Part shown: piece after piece, positions 1-6,882 of the stretch | Layout of the letters: every line of letters starts with the position of its first letter | Position numbering within the stretch: the first letter of the stretch is position 1 | Assembly: GCA_040386295.1 (NCBI GenBank) | Contig: JAZKFR010000173.1 | Span: 1-11,616, forward strand | DNA: 11,616 nucleotides | From: JAZKFR01 sp040386295 | GTDB taxonomy: Bacteria; Pseudomonadota; Gammaproteobacteria; Burkholderiales; Rhodocyclaceae | Direction of reading: 5' to 3' | The notes under the pieces: model-generated | Told to the model about the DNA's origin: nothing | Database searches by the model: none | Seen by the model: the letters and a program-made list of their open reading frames with translations, nothing else | Program-made: the position numbers and the translations under genes

Positions 1-471
1 TTGGCTACTAATGCCGTCATCATGATTGAGCGTGTAGTTAATCGCCTCAATTCGATGTTTGTAAGAATTGCTATCGGTTGAGCTGTGCGAGCGACCAATA
101 GTGTGTGTTGATTTGACGCCAAGTTCGACCTCTAAAGGACCAATAAAGGTCTCAAAAAAAGAGAGGAAAAGTGCGTTGGCTTGACGCAAAATGCTGTTTA
201 AATCTGGTTCGATAAGCGTCGTAAAAACAACAGGGCGTACGCCATCTTCTTGAGCTGTTTGCCGGATACGCTCGGCACAGGCTCTAGCCTTTTCTGCGGA
301 GTTGATAAAGGGCATGCGTATTTGTCTTAAGCGTACCCCTTCAAACTGCGTTAGTAGGCTGTGCGCTAAAGTTTCTGCAGTAATTCCGGTGCCGTCTGAA
401 ACGAAAAAAACGCTACGTATTGTTTCTGTTGTCGATGCCGGGCTTGCCTGTAAATAGGGTGTTGTTGTCAT
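1..471 (-). CDS. ppsR: PEP synthase regulatory protein PpsR (bifunctional kinase/pyrophosphorylase), N-terminal part
   Basis: Reading the minus strand from the ATG at 471 gives 157 open codons that run off the left edge, so the C-terminal part is missing. The family (DUF299, kinase-PPPase) inactivates PEP synthase by ADP-dependent phosphorylation of a threonine and reactivates it by Pi-dependent dephosphorylation; it is cytoplasmic. The diagnostic N-terminal block is visible at about residues 20-45: RSVFFVSDGTGITAETLAHS followed by a hydrophobic L-x-Q-F. The further conserved segment GVKSTHTIGRSHS is at about residues 122-134. The P-loop-like kinase motif of the family should lie beyond the window edge. 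The Shine-Dalgarno site is weak (AAAG-type purines upstream). The gene is divergent from phaC across a 251-bp AT-rich gap; in many relatives ppsR is divergent from ppsA instead. The identification is firm; only completeness is unknown. Confidence 0.93.
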   Translation of the reverse strand, partial: MTTTPYLQASPASTTETIRSVFFVSDGTGITAETLAHSLLTQFEGVRLRQIRMPFINSAEKARACAERIRQTAQEDGVRPVVFTTLIEPDLNSILRQANALFLSFFETFIGPLEVELGVKSTHTIGRSHSSTDSNSYKHRIEAINYTLNHDDGISSQ

Positions 472-722
472 CGCGCTTTATTCTTTTCAGAGTCGTATTT
501 GTAAAAAATATTTATTCTAGATTTTTTAATAAAAATCTAGAGCTTCGTCTTAAAAAATGTCTTAATTAGTTTTATGATTTTGTCCAAAATTTCTTGTTTT
601 TTGGTGATTGCTAAACAACTTATTGCTGAGGTACCCTCTGCCGGTATCAGTACTGCTGTCCGTCCCGTTTTCATCGTAGATGTTTTTACCTGACTTTGCT
701 TGGGAAATATTAAGGTTTCTTT
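472..722. other. divergent intergenic region between ppsR and phaC
   Basis: This AT-rich 251-bp stretch must hold the promoters of both divergent genes. I could not find a convincing sigma70 pair or a sigma54 GG-N10-GC element. It contains an 11-bp perfect inverted repeat (516-541, listed separately). It also has three TGC cores at 624, 639 and 654, spaced exactly 15 bp apart. A TAAGG sequence at 711-715, seven bases before the phaC ATG, is a plausible ribosome binding site. No small ORF with convincing features was seen. Confidence 0.6.
516..541. repeat. 11-bp perfect inverted repeat in the ppsR-phaC gap
   Basis: The arms TCTAGATTTTT (516-526) and AAAAATCTAGA (531-541) are exact reverse complements around a TAAT loop. 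The site lies about 45 bp upstream of the ppsR start and about 180 bp upstream of phaC. It could be a dimeric-regulator operator for ppsR or a bidirectional hairpin. The symmetry is certain; the role is inferred. The low GC content makes a stable RNA hairpin less likely than a DNA-level site. Confidence 0.55.
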
Positions 723-2432
723 ATGTTGACTCTGCCAGTTTCTGCACCACTAGAGATGAGCAATTTTGTGCAAGCTGGCCACGAATTGCTTGAAAATTTT
801 TTTCGTTTCCTTAAGCTTCAGGAAGCCTCTAATTCCTTTTCGATCGATGAGGATAAGTTTGGTGTTTTGTTAAATCAATACGTGACTGATCATCGTCAGT
901 TATGGGGTGCGATTTCATCGGGACAAGCTGTTTCGCCCGATTGTGTGGAATCTTTTGTGCGGCATGAAGATCGCCGCTTTTCTGCGGATGATTGGCGCGC
1001 AAGCCCCGTTTTTAATTATATACACCAAGCATATTGTTTAAATTCTGCTTTAATTCTTAACTCTATCGATACTTTATCAATAGAACAAGGAAAGGCAAGG
1101 GATCGACTACGTTTTCTGGCGCGGCAATATGTTGATGCTTTATCCCCCGCTAATTTTGCCGCAACAAATCCTGAATTTATTCGTCGTGCCATTGCTACTC
1201 AGGGCAACAGTATTACTGATGGAATCAATCTATTGATTGAGGATTGCCGTAAAGGCCGTATTTCTATGAGTGATGAATCGGCTTTCGAGCTTGGCGTTAA
1301 CCTTGCTACGAGTGTTGGTTCGGTCATCTATGAAAACGAATTGATCCAGTTGATTCAATACAAATCCTTGACTGAGGTAGTGGGGCAACGCCCCTTGTTA
1401 ATCGTTCCGCCTTGTATCAATAAATATTACATCCTCGATCTGCAGCCGCAGAATTCTTTCGTCCGTTATGCGCTTGAGCAGGGCAATACTGTTTTTTTAA
1501 TTTCTTGGAAAAATGTGTCTGACGAACAAGGGCATTTGACTTGGGATGATTATCTTCAAAAAGGGCCTATTTCTGCTCTTTCCGTCATTCAAGATATTTG
1601 CCAAATTGAGCAAATCAATGCACTTGGTTTTTGTATTGGCGGTACTTTGCTTACGACTGCTTTGGCAGTTCTTTCTGCGCGGGGTCAAGAATGTGTTGCT
1701 AGCCTAACTTTATTAACAACTTTGCTTGATTTCTCAGATACAGGGGAAATCGGTTTGTTTGTTGATGAATCTACTTTGACAGCGCGCGAAGCGGCGATGG
1801 CAAGCTCGGGCATCGTATTGGGGCGTGAGCTAGCGACTGTTTTTTCTACTTTGCGTGCGAACGATTTGGTTTGGCATTATGTTTCCAGTAATTATTTGAA
1901 GGGGATCAAACCACCGGCTTTCGATTTGTTGTTTTGGAATGCGGATAGCGCGAATTTGCCTAGCCCTTTTATTTCTTGGTATCTGCGCCATCTTTATTGT
2001 GAGAACAGTTTACGTGTGCCTGGCAAATTGAGTATCTGCGATTCGCCGGTTGACCTCACTCGTTTACGCATGCCCAATTACTTGTTAGCAGCTCGTGAGG
2101 ATCATATCGTTCCTTGGCAGACAGCCTATGCTAGTGCCGCCTTACTTGGCGGTGATTCTCGCTTTGTGCTTGCGGCTAGTGGGCATATTGCTGGGGTCGT
2201 AAATCCCGCGCATAAAAACAAACGGAGTTTTTGGTCTAACGGCTCCTTAGCAGAGGACGCAGAATCTTGGTTGATTGACGCTCAGGAGCATCAAGGAAGT
2301 TGGTGGTCTGATTGGGCGTGCTGGCTAAAACCTTATGCTGGTGCTCAATCTCCGGCGCCTGCATATTTAGGCAATGCAAACTATCAGCCCATAGAAGCAG
2401 CCCCTGGTCGTTACGTAAAAGGCTTAAACTAG
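723..2432 (+). CDS. phaC: class I poly(3-hydroxyalkanoate) synthase PhaC
   Basis: This 569-residue protein polymerises (R)-3-hydroxyacyl-CoA, typically 3-hydroxybutyryl-CoA, into PHB at the granule surface and releases CoA. An N-terminal PhaC_N-type domain (about residues 70-235) is followed by an alpha/beta-hydrolase core. The family block IVPPCINKYYILDLQPQNSF starts at residue 227. The lipase-like box GFCIGGT places the nucleophile at Cys304. Asp460 (REDHIVPW) and His488 (SGHIAGVVNP) complete the Cys-Asp-His triad. The length fits single-subunit class I enzymes; class III/IV enzymes are shorter and need PhaE or PhaR subunits. The start at 723 is supported by TAAGG seven bases upstream; a second ATG at codon 12 is possible. 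The 5' third is noticeably AT-rich. The gene is followed by phaB after 162 bp, with no phaA between them. Confidence 0.96.
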   Translation: MLTLPVSAPLEMSNFVQAGHELLENFFRFLKLQEASNSFSIDEDKFGVLLNQYVTDHRQLWGAISSGQAVSPDCVESFVRHEDRRFSADDWRASPVFNYIHQAYCLNSALILNSIDTLSIEQGKARDRLRFLARQYVDALSPANFAATNPEFIRRAIATQGNSITDGINLLIEDCRKGRISMSDESAFELGVNLATSVGSVIYENELIQLIQYKSLTEVVGQRPLLIVPPCINKYYILDLQPQNSFVRYALEQGNTVFLISWKNVSDEQGHLTWDDYLQKGPISALSVIQDICQIEQINALGFCIGGTLLTTALAVLSARGQECVASLTLLTTLLDFSDTGEIGLFVDESTLTAREAAMASSGIVLGRELATVFSTLRANDLVWHYVSSNYLKGIKPPAFDLLFWNADSANLPSPFISWYLRHLYCENSLRVPGKLSICDSPVDLTRLRMPNYLLAAREDHIVPWQTAYASAALLGGDSRFVLAASGHIAGVVNPAHKNKRSFWSNGSLAEDAESWLIDAQEHQGSWWSDWACWLKPYAGAQSPAPAYLGNANYQPIEAAPGRYVKGLN

Positions 2433-2529
2433 GCAGCGGTTGGATCAGATAACTTGATCTGGGGGCTTCTGCTCCTTGTTTCTATTTGCTATCTGTTTGA
2501 ATTCCCGCCGCTTGTTTGTTGTTTATGCT

Positions 2530-2548
2530 TACCAGTGTGGTATTTTTT
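2530..2548 (+). terminator. weak hairpin plus T6 tract between phaC and phaB
   Basis: TACCA (2530-2534) and TGGTA (2538-2542) form a 5-bp stem with a GTG loop, followed directly by six T residues (2543-2548). The shape is that of an intrinsic terminator, but the stem is short and AT-containing. At most it would be a partial attenuator that lowers phaB transcription relative to phaC. It could equally be chance. Confidence 0.3.
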
Positions 2549-2594
2549 CAAGCGTTATTTTTCGCAACATCACTCGATTAGGAAGGAATTAAAT

Positions 2595-3335
2595 ATGACT
2601 CAACGTATCGCGCTTGTAACGGGTGCTGTCGGTGGCCTGGGCACTGCTATTTGCAAACAATTAGCGCTAGCAGGACACCGTGTTGTTGGCAATTATTTTC
2701 CCGGAGATCCGGCAAAAGATGCTTGGTTGGCAGCGCGTCAAGCTGAAGCCTTGAACATCGAGTTGTTTGCTGCGGATGTGTCTGATTACGATCAGTGCGC
2801 TGCGATGGTTGAAACGATTGAGAAGTCGGTTGGGCCGATTGATATTCTGGTTAATAACGCGGGAATTACACGCGATAAATTTTTCCCGAAAATGGAAAAA
2901 GCACAGTGGGATGCGGTGCTCTCGACCAATCTCGATAGTTTGTTTAACGTGACTCATAAAATCTCGCCCAAGATGGCTGAGCGTGGTTGGGGACGAATTA
3001 TCAATATCGCTTCGGTCAACGGCGTGAAAGGGCAGGGCGGGCAAACGAATTATTCAGCTGCGAAGGCGGGTTGCTTGGGCTTCACCAAGGCGCTGGCTCA
3101 AGAGTTGGCGAGTAAAGGGGTGACCTGCAACGCCATTGCGCCGGGTTATATCGGCACCGATATGGTAATGGCGATTAAAGAAGAAGTGCGCCAAGCAATC
3201 ATTGACACTGTGCCGATGAAACGTTTGGGCAAACCCGAGGAAATCGGTGCTTTATGTGCTTATTTGGCATCTGAATTGGCGGCTTATATGACTGGCGCAA
3301 CAGTCAACATTAACGGCGGGTTACACATGTGTTGA
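2595..3335 (+). CDS. phaB: NADPH-dependent acetoacetyl-CoA reductase PhaB
   Basis: This short-chain dehydrogenase reduces acetoacetyl-CoA to (R)-3-hydroxybutyryl-CoA, the monomer used by PhaC. From the ATG at 2595 the protein is 246 residues, the usual PhaB length. It begins MTQRIALVTG and is preceded by a good GGAAGG site (2581-2586). An in-frame TTG start at 2454 would add 47 hydrophobic residues ahead of the Rossmann fold; no PhaB needs this, so I reject that start. Visible SDR signatures are TGAVGGLG (residues 9-16, nucleotide binding), NNAG (87-90), Ser140 in NIASVNG, and Tyr153-x3-Lys157 in NYSAAK. The segment GQGGQTNY resembles known PhaB proteins. It probably shares a transcript with phaC. 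A strong terminator follows the stop codon. Confidence 0.96.
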   Translation: MTQRIALVTGAVGGLGTAICKQLALAGHRVVGNYFPGDPAKDAWLAARQAEALNIELFAADVSDYDQCAAMVETIEKSVGPIDILVNNAGITRDKFFPKMEKAQWDAVLSTNLDSLFNVTHKISPKMAERGWGRIINIASVNGVKGQGGQTNYSAAKAGCLGFTKALAQELASKGVTCNAIAPGYIGTDMVMAIKEEVRQAIIDTVPMKRLGKPEEIGALCAYLASELAAYMTGATVNINGGLHMC

Positions 3336-3351
3336 GTCTTGCTGTCAGAGT

Positions 3352-3413
3352 AACGGGCTGTGATTGACGCTCTTCGGTCAGTTCTTTGGGTTGTTTTATT
3401 GCAGCCCGTTTTT
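3352..3413 (+). terminator. Y-shaped intrinsic terminator after phaB
   Basis: AACGGGCTG (3352-3360) pairs perfectly with CAGCCCGTT (3402-3410), and a T5 run covers 3409-3413. The loop holds a second small stem, TGAC (3365-3368) with GTCA (3377-3380). It starts 16 bp after the phaB stop and should end the phaC-phaB transcript before phaR. Confidence 0.75.
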
Positions 3414-3427
3414 GTCTGGCATACCAA

Positions 3428-3449
3428 AAAAGCATCAAAGAGTGCTTTT
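3428..3449. promoter_or_regulatory. inverted repeat just upstream of phaR; possible autoregulatory operator
   Basis: AAAAGCA (3428-3434) and TGCTTTT (3443-3449) are exact inverted copies around an 8-bp spacer. The site lies between the phaB terminator and the phaR ribosome binding site (GGAGG near 3465), where a phaR promoter is expected. PhaR proteins are known to repress their own gene and to bind TGC-containing sequences, so an operator role is reasonable. It is inferred and not shown by the sequence. Confidence 0.3.
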
Positions 3450-3479
3450 AAGTGATCTATTCTTGGAGGAGAGGTTGTT

Positions 3480-4058
3480 ATGTCGGAGTCGTTTCGGCTG
3501 ATCAAGAAGTACCCGAATCGTCGTCTGTACGATACGCAAACGAGCGCCTATATCACTTTGATTGACATTAAAGATTTAGTCATCAAAAACGAACGTTTTC
3601 ATGTCCTAGATGCCAAAACTAACGAGGATTTAACGCGTAGTATTTTGCTGCAAATTATCCTTGAGGAAGAGAATTTAGGCTCCCCCCTGTTTACTGCTGA
3701 GCTTTTGGCGCAGATGATTCGCTTTTACGGTAATGCGATGCAGGGAATGATCGGTAAATATCTCGAGACCAACGTTAAAGCTTTTACTGACTTTCAAGCA
3801 AGCGTACAAGAGCAGCAATCAACTACGCTTTATGCCGATAATCCGCAGATGCAGAGTGATTTGTGGGCACAGTTTATGAATTTTCAGGGCCCTGCTATGC
3901 AGACGATGATGTCGGCTTACATGGAGCAGAGCAAGAAGATGGTGGATCAAATGCGGGATCAACTCAAAACACAGACGCGTAATATGTTTAACGCCATTCA
4001 ATTGCCTGGATTTCCGCCCGATACTTTTGCTAAAGAAAGTAAAAAAGACGATAAATAA
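3480..4058 (+). CDS. phaR: polyhydroxyalkanoate synthesis repressor PhaR
   Basis: This 192-residue protein matches the PHB-responsive DNA-binding repressor that controls phasin genes and its own gene, and that is released from DNA by binding nascent PHB. The N-terminal PHB/PHA accumulation regulator domain is evident at about residues 7-66: IKKYPNRRLYDTQTSAYITL, then VLDAKTNEDLTRSILLQIILEEE. A second PHB_acc-type helical repeat follows (about 70-110, LLAQMIRFYGNAMQGMIGKYLE). The C-terminal part is Met/Gln-rich and amphipathic, as expected for contact with PHB. A strong AGGAGAGG-type site lies upstream of the ATG. It sits after the phaB terminator, so it is probably transcribed separately. It is unrelated to the PhaR subunit of class IV synthases. 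Confidence 0.95.
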   Translation: MSESFRLIKKYPNRRLYDTQTSAYITLIDIKDLVIKNERFHVLDAKTNEDLTRSILLQIILEEENLGSPLFTAELLAQMIRFYGNAMQGMIGKYLETNVKAFTDFQASVQEQQSTTLYADNPQMQSDLWAQFMNFQGPAMQTMMSAYMEQSKKMVDQMRDQLKTQTRNMFNAIQLPGFPPDTFAKESKKDDK

Positions 4059-4097
4059 GTGCTCTTTGTTATCTTGTCATAGCACTTAGCAGCTTTT
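4056..4097 (+). terminator. possible terminator overlapping the phaR stop codon
   Basis: TAAGTGCT (4056-4063, including the phaR stop) pairs with AGCACTTA (4081-4088) around a 17-nt loop. A T4 run is offset by five bases (4094-4097). The stem is perfect but the U-tract is short and displaced, so efficiency is doubtful. Confidence 0.4.
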
Positions 4098-4133
4098 GTC
4101 TCTTCATTGTGTGGAAAAATTTTCAAGAAAAGC

Positions 4134-4162
4134 TTGAACTAAGAAGGCTGGCCTTGTATAAT
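4134..4162 (+). promoter_or_regulatory. sigma70 promoter of tRNA-Arg
   Basis: The -35 element TTGAAC (4134-4139) and a perfect -10 TATAAT (4157-4162) are separated by exactly 17 bp. Transcription would begin near 4169, about nine bases before the mature tRNA 5' end. This is the best promoter in the window. Confidence 0.85.
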
Positions 4163-4177
4163 TTTTGACTCTTAAAG

Positions 4178-4254
4178 GCGCCCGTAGCTCAGCTGGATAG
4201 AGTACTTGGCTACGAACCAAGGGGTCGGGCGTTCGAATCGCTCCGGGCGCACCA
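4178..4254 (+). tRNA. tRNA-Arg (anticodon ACG)
   Basis: This is a complete 77-nt cloverleaf. The acceptor stem GCGCCCG (4178-4184) pairs with CGGGCGC (4244-4250), the discriminator is A4251, and CCA is encoded (4252-4254). The anticodon stem CTTGG/CCAAG encloses the loop CTACGAA with anticodon ACG at 4212-4214. In bacteria A34 is edited to inosine, so it reads CGU, CGC and CGA. The T arm GGGCG-TTCGAAT-CGCTC has one G-U pair. It forms its own unit, with a promoter just upstream and a terminator just downstream. No copy of its 3' end is present elsewhere in the window, so nothing indicates an integrated element here. Confidence 0.97.
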
Positions 4255-4263
4255 AAATAGCAG

Positions 4264-4295
4264 CGGGCTAGACCTTAAAAAGTCTAGCCCGTTTT
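4264..4295 (+). terminator. intrinsic terminator of tRNA-Arg
   Basis: The arms CGGGCTAGAC (4264-4273) and GTCTAGCCCG (4282-4291) form a perfect 10-bp stem with an 8-nt A-rich loop, followed by T4 (4292-4295). It begins nine bases after the encoded CCA. Confidence 0.9.
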
Positions 4296-4447
4296 GCGTT
4301 GGTACTTTTGTCGGTGTTTGGGCCATAAATATTTCCGTTATGAGTGTTTTCTTAACGCTAAGATCATTTTTGCCCGTTGTTTCTTCTTCGTTTGTAAAAT
4401 AATTTTTTGCTGCACTCCGGTTATTGATTCCCGGGTGCTTCATGGCG

Positions 4448-4477
4448 CTTGGAGTTTGACCGCTTAGAGTTTGACCG
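4448..4477. repeat. tandem 15-bp duplication upstream of serB
   Basis: CTTGGAGTTTGACCG (4448-4462) is followed immediately by CTTAGAGTTTGACCG (4463-4477), identical at 14 of 15 positions. The pair ends 20 bp before the serB ATG, so it lies in the leader or over the promoter. It may be a recent slippage duplication or paired regulator half-sites spaced about 1.4 helical turns apart. The rest of the 4296-4497 gap shows only weak, unconvincing promoter matches. Confidence 0.6.
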
Positions 4478-4497
4478 AACTGGAGATGCGATAAAAC

Positions 4498-5346
4498 ATG
4501 GATCTTGTTCTTCACGGCGAGGCGCTGCCTTTACTGCCTGACTCTTTGCTTGAGCAGATTGCTGTTGTGACGAAAACGCATGCTATTCAAAGACAGAGCT
4601 CTTATTTGTTTAGACTTTGCGCTGCTGAGCGAAGCTTTGCTTTTGACGCATTTTTGCCCTTGCTTGAAAACGCCAAGGTGGATTGGGCTTTTGTTGAGCC
4701 TGGGCTGAAGCTTTCAGACTTTGGTTTGATTGCATTTGATATGGATTCGACGCTCATTCTGATTGAATGTATCGATGAGTTGGCAGATTTTGCTGGGAAG
4801 AAAGCAGAGGTTTCAGCGATTACGGCAGCCGCTATGCGTGGCGAGCTGGATTATCGGGAAAGTTTGCGCCAGCGCGTTGCGGTGTTGGCTGGGCTTGATG
4901 CGCGTGTTTTGGCGCAAGTTTTTAACGAACGATTGGTGCTAACACCGGGGGCGCTAAGCTTAATTAAAGCAGTGCAGAAGGCAGGTTTGCGCACGGCGAT
5001 TTTATCGGGCGGTTTTACCTACTTTACTGAGCGCTTACGTATTGAGTTGGGTCTCGACTTTGCCAGTTCTAATACGCTGGAGATAAATCACGGCAGGCTA
5101 ACCGGAAGGGTGTTGGGTGAGATTGTTGATGCCCAAGCCAAAGCCAGGCACTTACTGCGTTTGCGCACCGAGCTAGGCTTGCAAAGCGCGCAGCTTATCG
5201 CGGTAGGCGATGGCGCGAATGATTTATTGATGATGGCGGAGGCGGGTTTATCTGTGGCTTATCACGCTAAAGCAGCCGTTCGCTCGCAAGCTCGTATTGC
5301 GCTAAATTTTTGCGGTTTAGATGGTTTGCTTGCTTTGTTTTCTTGA
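4498..5346 (+). CDS. serB: phosphoserine phosphatase SerB
   Basis: This 282-residue HAD-superfamily enzyme catalyses the last step of serine synthesis, phosphoserine to serine plus phosphate, in the cytoplasm. All four HAD motifs are visible. Motif I is FDMDSTLI with nucleophile Asp81 and acid/base Asp83. Motif II is ILSGGF with Ser170. Motif III is Lys215 in DAQAKARHL. Motif IV is AVGDGANDLLM with Asp238 and Asp242. The short N-terminal region (residues 1-75) precedes the catalytic domain, as in other proteobacterial SerB proteins. A GGAG at 4482-4485 lies rather far (12 nt) from the ATG. Only a very weak hairpin (5332-5336 with 5345-5349) and a T6 run follow the stop, and glcD starts 39 bp later, so read-through into glcDEF is plausible. 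A phosphoglycolate phosphatase role cannot be excluded by sequence alone, but the motif set is SerB-like. Confidence 0.93.
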   Translation: MDLVLHGEALPLLPDSLLEQIAVVTKTHAIQRQSSYLFRLCAAERSFAFDAFLPLLENAKVDWAFVEPGLKLSDFGLIAFDMDSTLILIECIDELADFAGKKAEVSAITAAAMRGELDYRESLRQRVAVLAGLDARVLAQVFNERLVLTPGALSLIKAVQKAGLRTAILSGGFTYFTERLRIELGLDFASSNTLEINHGRLTGRVLGEIVDAQAKARHLLRLRTELGLQSAQLIAVGDGANDLLMMAEAGLSVAYHAKAAVRSQARIALNFCGLDGLLALFS

Positions 5347-5385
5347 AGCATTTTTTGTCTAGTCTGACTGATTGGGTGACAGCGT

Positions 5386-6882
5386 ATGAATGACGCTCAG
5401 GCAATCCGAGAAGAAGCTCGTTTCCCCGTCGACCGGGCAGCCTTACTCCGGCGCCTGCGCACCGTTCTGCCTGATGATGCTTTAGTCGTTGATAGCGAAT
5501 TACTCCGTCCTTACGAATGCGATGCGCTGACGGCCTACCGTCAAATGCCTTTACTGGTGGCTTTGCCTGCGAATGAGTCCGAAGTACAAGCGGTGCTGCG
5601 TATTTGCCATGAACTGCGCGTTCCGGTCGTGACGCGGGGTGCAGCCACTGGCTTGTCGGGAGGGGCAATGCCCCATGCCGACGGGGTTCTGCTCTGTTTG
5701 GCAAAGCTTAAACAGATCGTCAAACTGGATCCTTTGGCGTGTACTGCCGTTGTTCAAACGGGGGTGCGTAATCTTGCTGTAGCGCAAGCAGCCGAAGCTT
5801 TTTCGCTTATTTATGCCCCGGATCCTTCTTCACAAATTGCCTGTACTTTAGGCGGGAACGTTGCAGAAAACGCGGGTGGGGTGCATTGCCTGAAATACGG
5901 GCTGACCCTGCACAATGTTTTGCAGTTACGTGCGCTGACGATCGAGGGCGAGGTGCTTACCTTTGGCAGTATGGCGCCCGACACCCCGGGTTACGATTTG
6001 CTGGCTTTGATGCACGGATCAGAAGGCATGTTGGCGGTTATTACTGAGGTGACGCTACGCTTATTGCCTCAGCCAGAAAGCGCGAAATTATTTCTCGTTT
6101 CTTTCCAAACGGTTAGCCAAGCCGCAGCAGCAGTTGCCGCGATCATCGCTGCTGGCATTATTCCCGCTGGTTTGGAAATGATGGATCAGAACGCCGTTCA
6201 TGCCGTTGAGTCTTACGTTCATGCTGGCTATGACTTGACGGCAGCAGCCATTTTGCTGTGCGAGTTAGACGGTGTAGCGGATGAGATTGCAGCTGATCAA
6301 ATACGTCTGCTCGCCATCCTTGAACAGAGTGGCGCAAGCCGCATTCGCGCCGCGCAGAATGAAATAGAACGGCGGCAATGGTGGGCCGGGCGTAAAGCTG
6401 CTTTTCCTGCAGTCGGTCGTTTAACGCCAGATTACCTATGCATGGACGGAACGATTCCGCGCCGTCATTTGGCGCAGATGTTACAAACAATTGCCGATCT
6501 GGCGACGCACTACGGCTTGCGTTGCGTCAATGTCTTTCACGCTGGCGACGGCAATTTGCATCCCGTGATCATGTACGACAGCAGTGTTTCCGATCAGCTT
6601 GAACGGGCGATGGCCTTTGGTGCAGAGATTCTTGAACATTCGGTACGGTTAGGCGGCAGCATCACTGGCGAACACGGGGTGGGTGTTGAGAAGCTTGCCC
6701 AGATGTGCCTGCAATTCACGCCTTCAGAAATTGCGTTGTTTCATCGTTTGAAATGGGCTTTTGACCCAGCTGGTTTGCTTAATCCAGGTAAAGCGATCCC
6801 GACCCCGGCGCGTTGTCGCGAGTACCGTCAAGCACGCGCTATGTCAGAATTTAGTCACCTGGGAGGCAGAAGTGTTGCTTGA
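5386..6882 (+). CDS. glcD: glycolate oxidase subunit GlcD (FAD-linked)
   Basis: GlcD is the catalytic flavin subunit of the membrane-associated glycolate dehydrogenase GlcDEF, which oxidises glycolate to glyoxylate and passes electrons onward through GlcE and GlcF. At 498 residues it matches the known length. An FAD_binding_4 (PCMH-type) domain spans about residues 54-230, with RGAATGLSGGAMP (84-96), GGNVAENAGGVHCLKYGLT (156-174) and HGSEGMLAVITEVTLRLLP (210-228). The C-terminal FAD-oxidase domain contains NVFHAGDGNLHP (382-393), SITGEHGVGVEKL (425-437) and FDPAGLLNPGKA (459-470). These distinguish it from D-lactate dehydrogenases only in combination with the glcEF neighbours. The ribosome binding site is weak (GGGTGA, 5373-5378). 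The 3' end overlaps glcE by 11 bp, suggesting translational coupling. Confidence 0.95.
   Translation: MNDAQAIREEARFPVDRAALLRRLRTVLPDDALVVDSELLRPYECDALTAYRQMPLLVALPANESEVQAVLRICHELRVPVVTRGAATGLSGGAMPHADGVLLCLAKLKQIVKLDPLACTAVVQTGVRNLAVAQAAEAFSLIYAPDPSSQIACTLGGNVAENAGGVHCLKYGLTLHNVLQLRALTIEGEVLTFGSMAPDTPGYDLLALMHGSEGMLAVITEVTLRLLPQPESAKLFLVSFQTVSQAAAAVAAIIAAGIIPAGLEMMDQNAVHAVESYVHAGYDLTAAAILLCELDGVADEIAADQIRLLAILEQSGASRIRAAQNEIERRQWWAGRKAAFPAVGRLTPDYLCMDGTIPRRHLAQMLQTIADLATHYGLRCVNVFHAGDGNLHPVIMYDSSVSDQLERAMAFGAEILEHSVRLGGSITGEHGVGVEKLAQMCLQFTPSEIALFHRLKWAFDPAGLLNPGKAIPTPARCREYRQARAMSEFSHLGGRSVA

Noticed and set aside
391..400. GCCGTCTGAA, identical to the Neisseria DNA uptake sequence
   Set aside because: It occurs once, inside the conserved VSDGTG coding block of ppsR, and no other copy or inverted pair was found in the window. 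A single 10-mer match is best explained by coding constraint and chance.
2454..2594. N-terminal extension of phaB from a TTG start
   Set aside because: The 246-residue form from 2595 has a strong ribosome binding site and the standard PhaB length. The extension has no SDR features and a weaker start codon.
4178..4254. tRNA-Arg as an integration site for a mobile element
   Set aside because: No integrase gene and no repeated copy of the tRNA 3' end occur in the window, and ordinary housekeeping genes flank it.
4210..4515. Minus-strand ORF ending in SDSNARPLGS
   Set aside because: It runs antisense through the tRNA-Arg and its terminator. This peptide ending is a common artefact of translating a tRNA gene backwards.
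6761..6871. Longer glcE starting at TTG 6761
   Set aside because: It would overlap glcD by over 120 bp and add residues not expected in GlcE. GTG 6872 has an excellent GGGAGG site and gives the family length.
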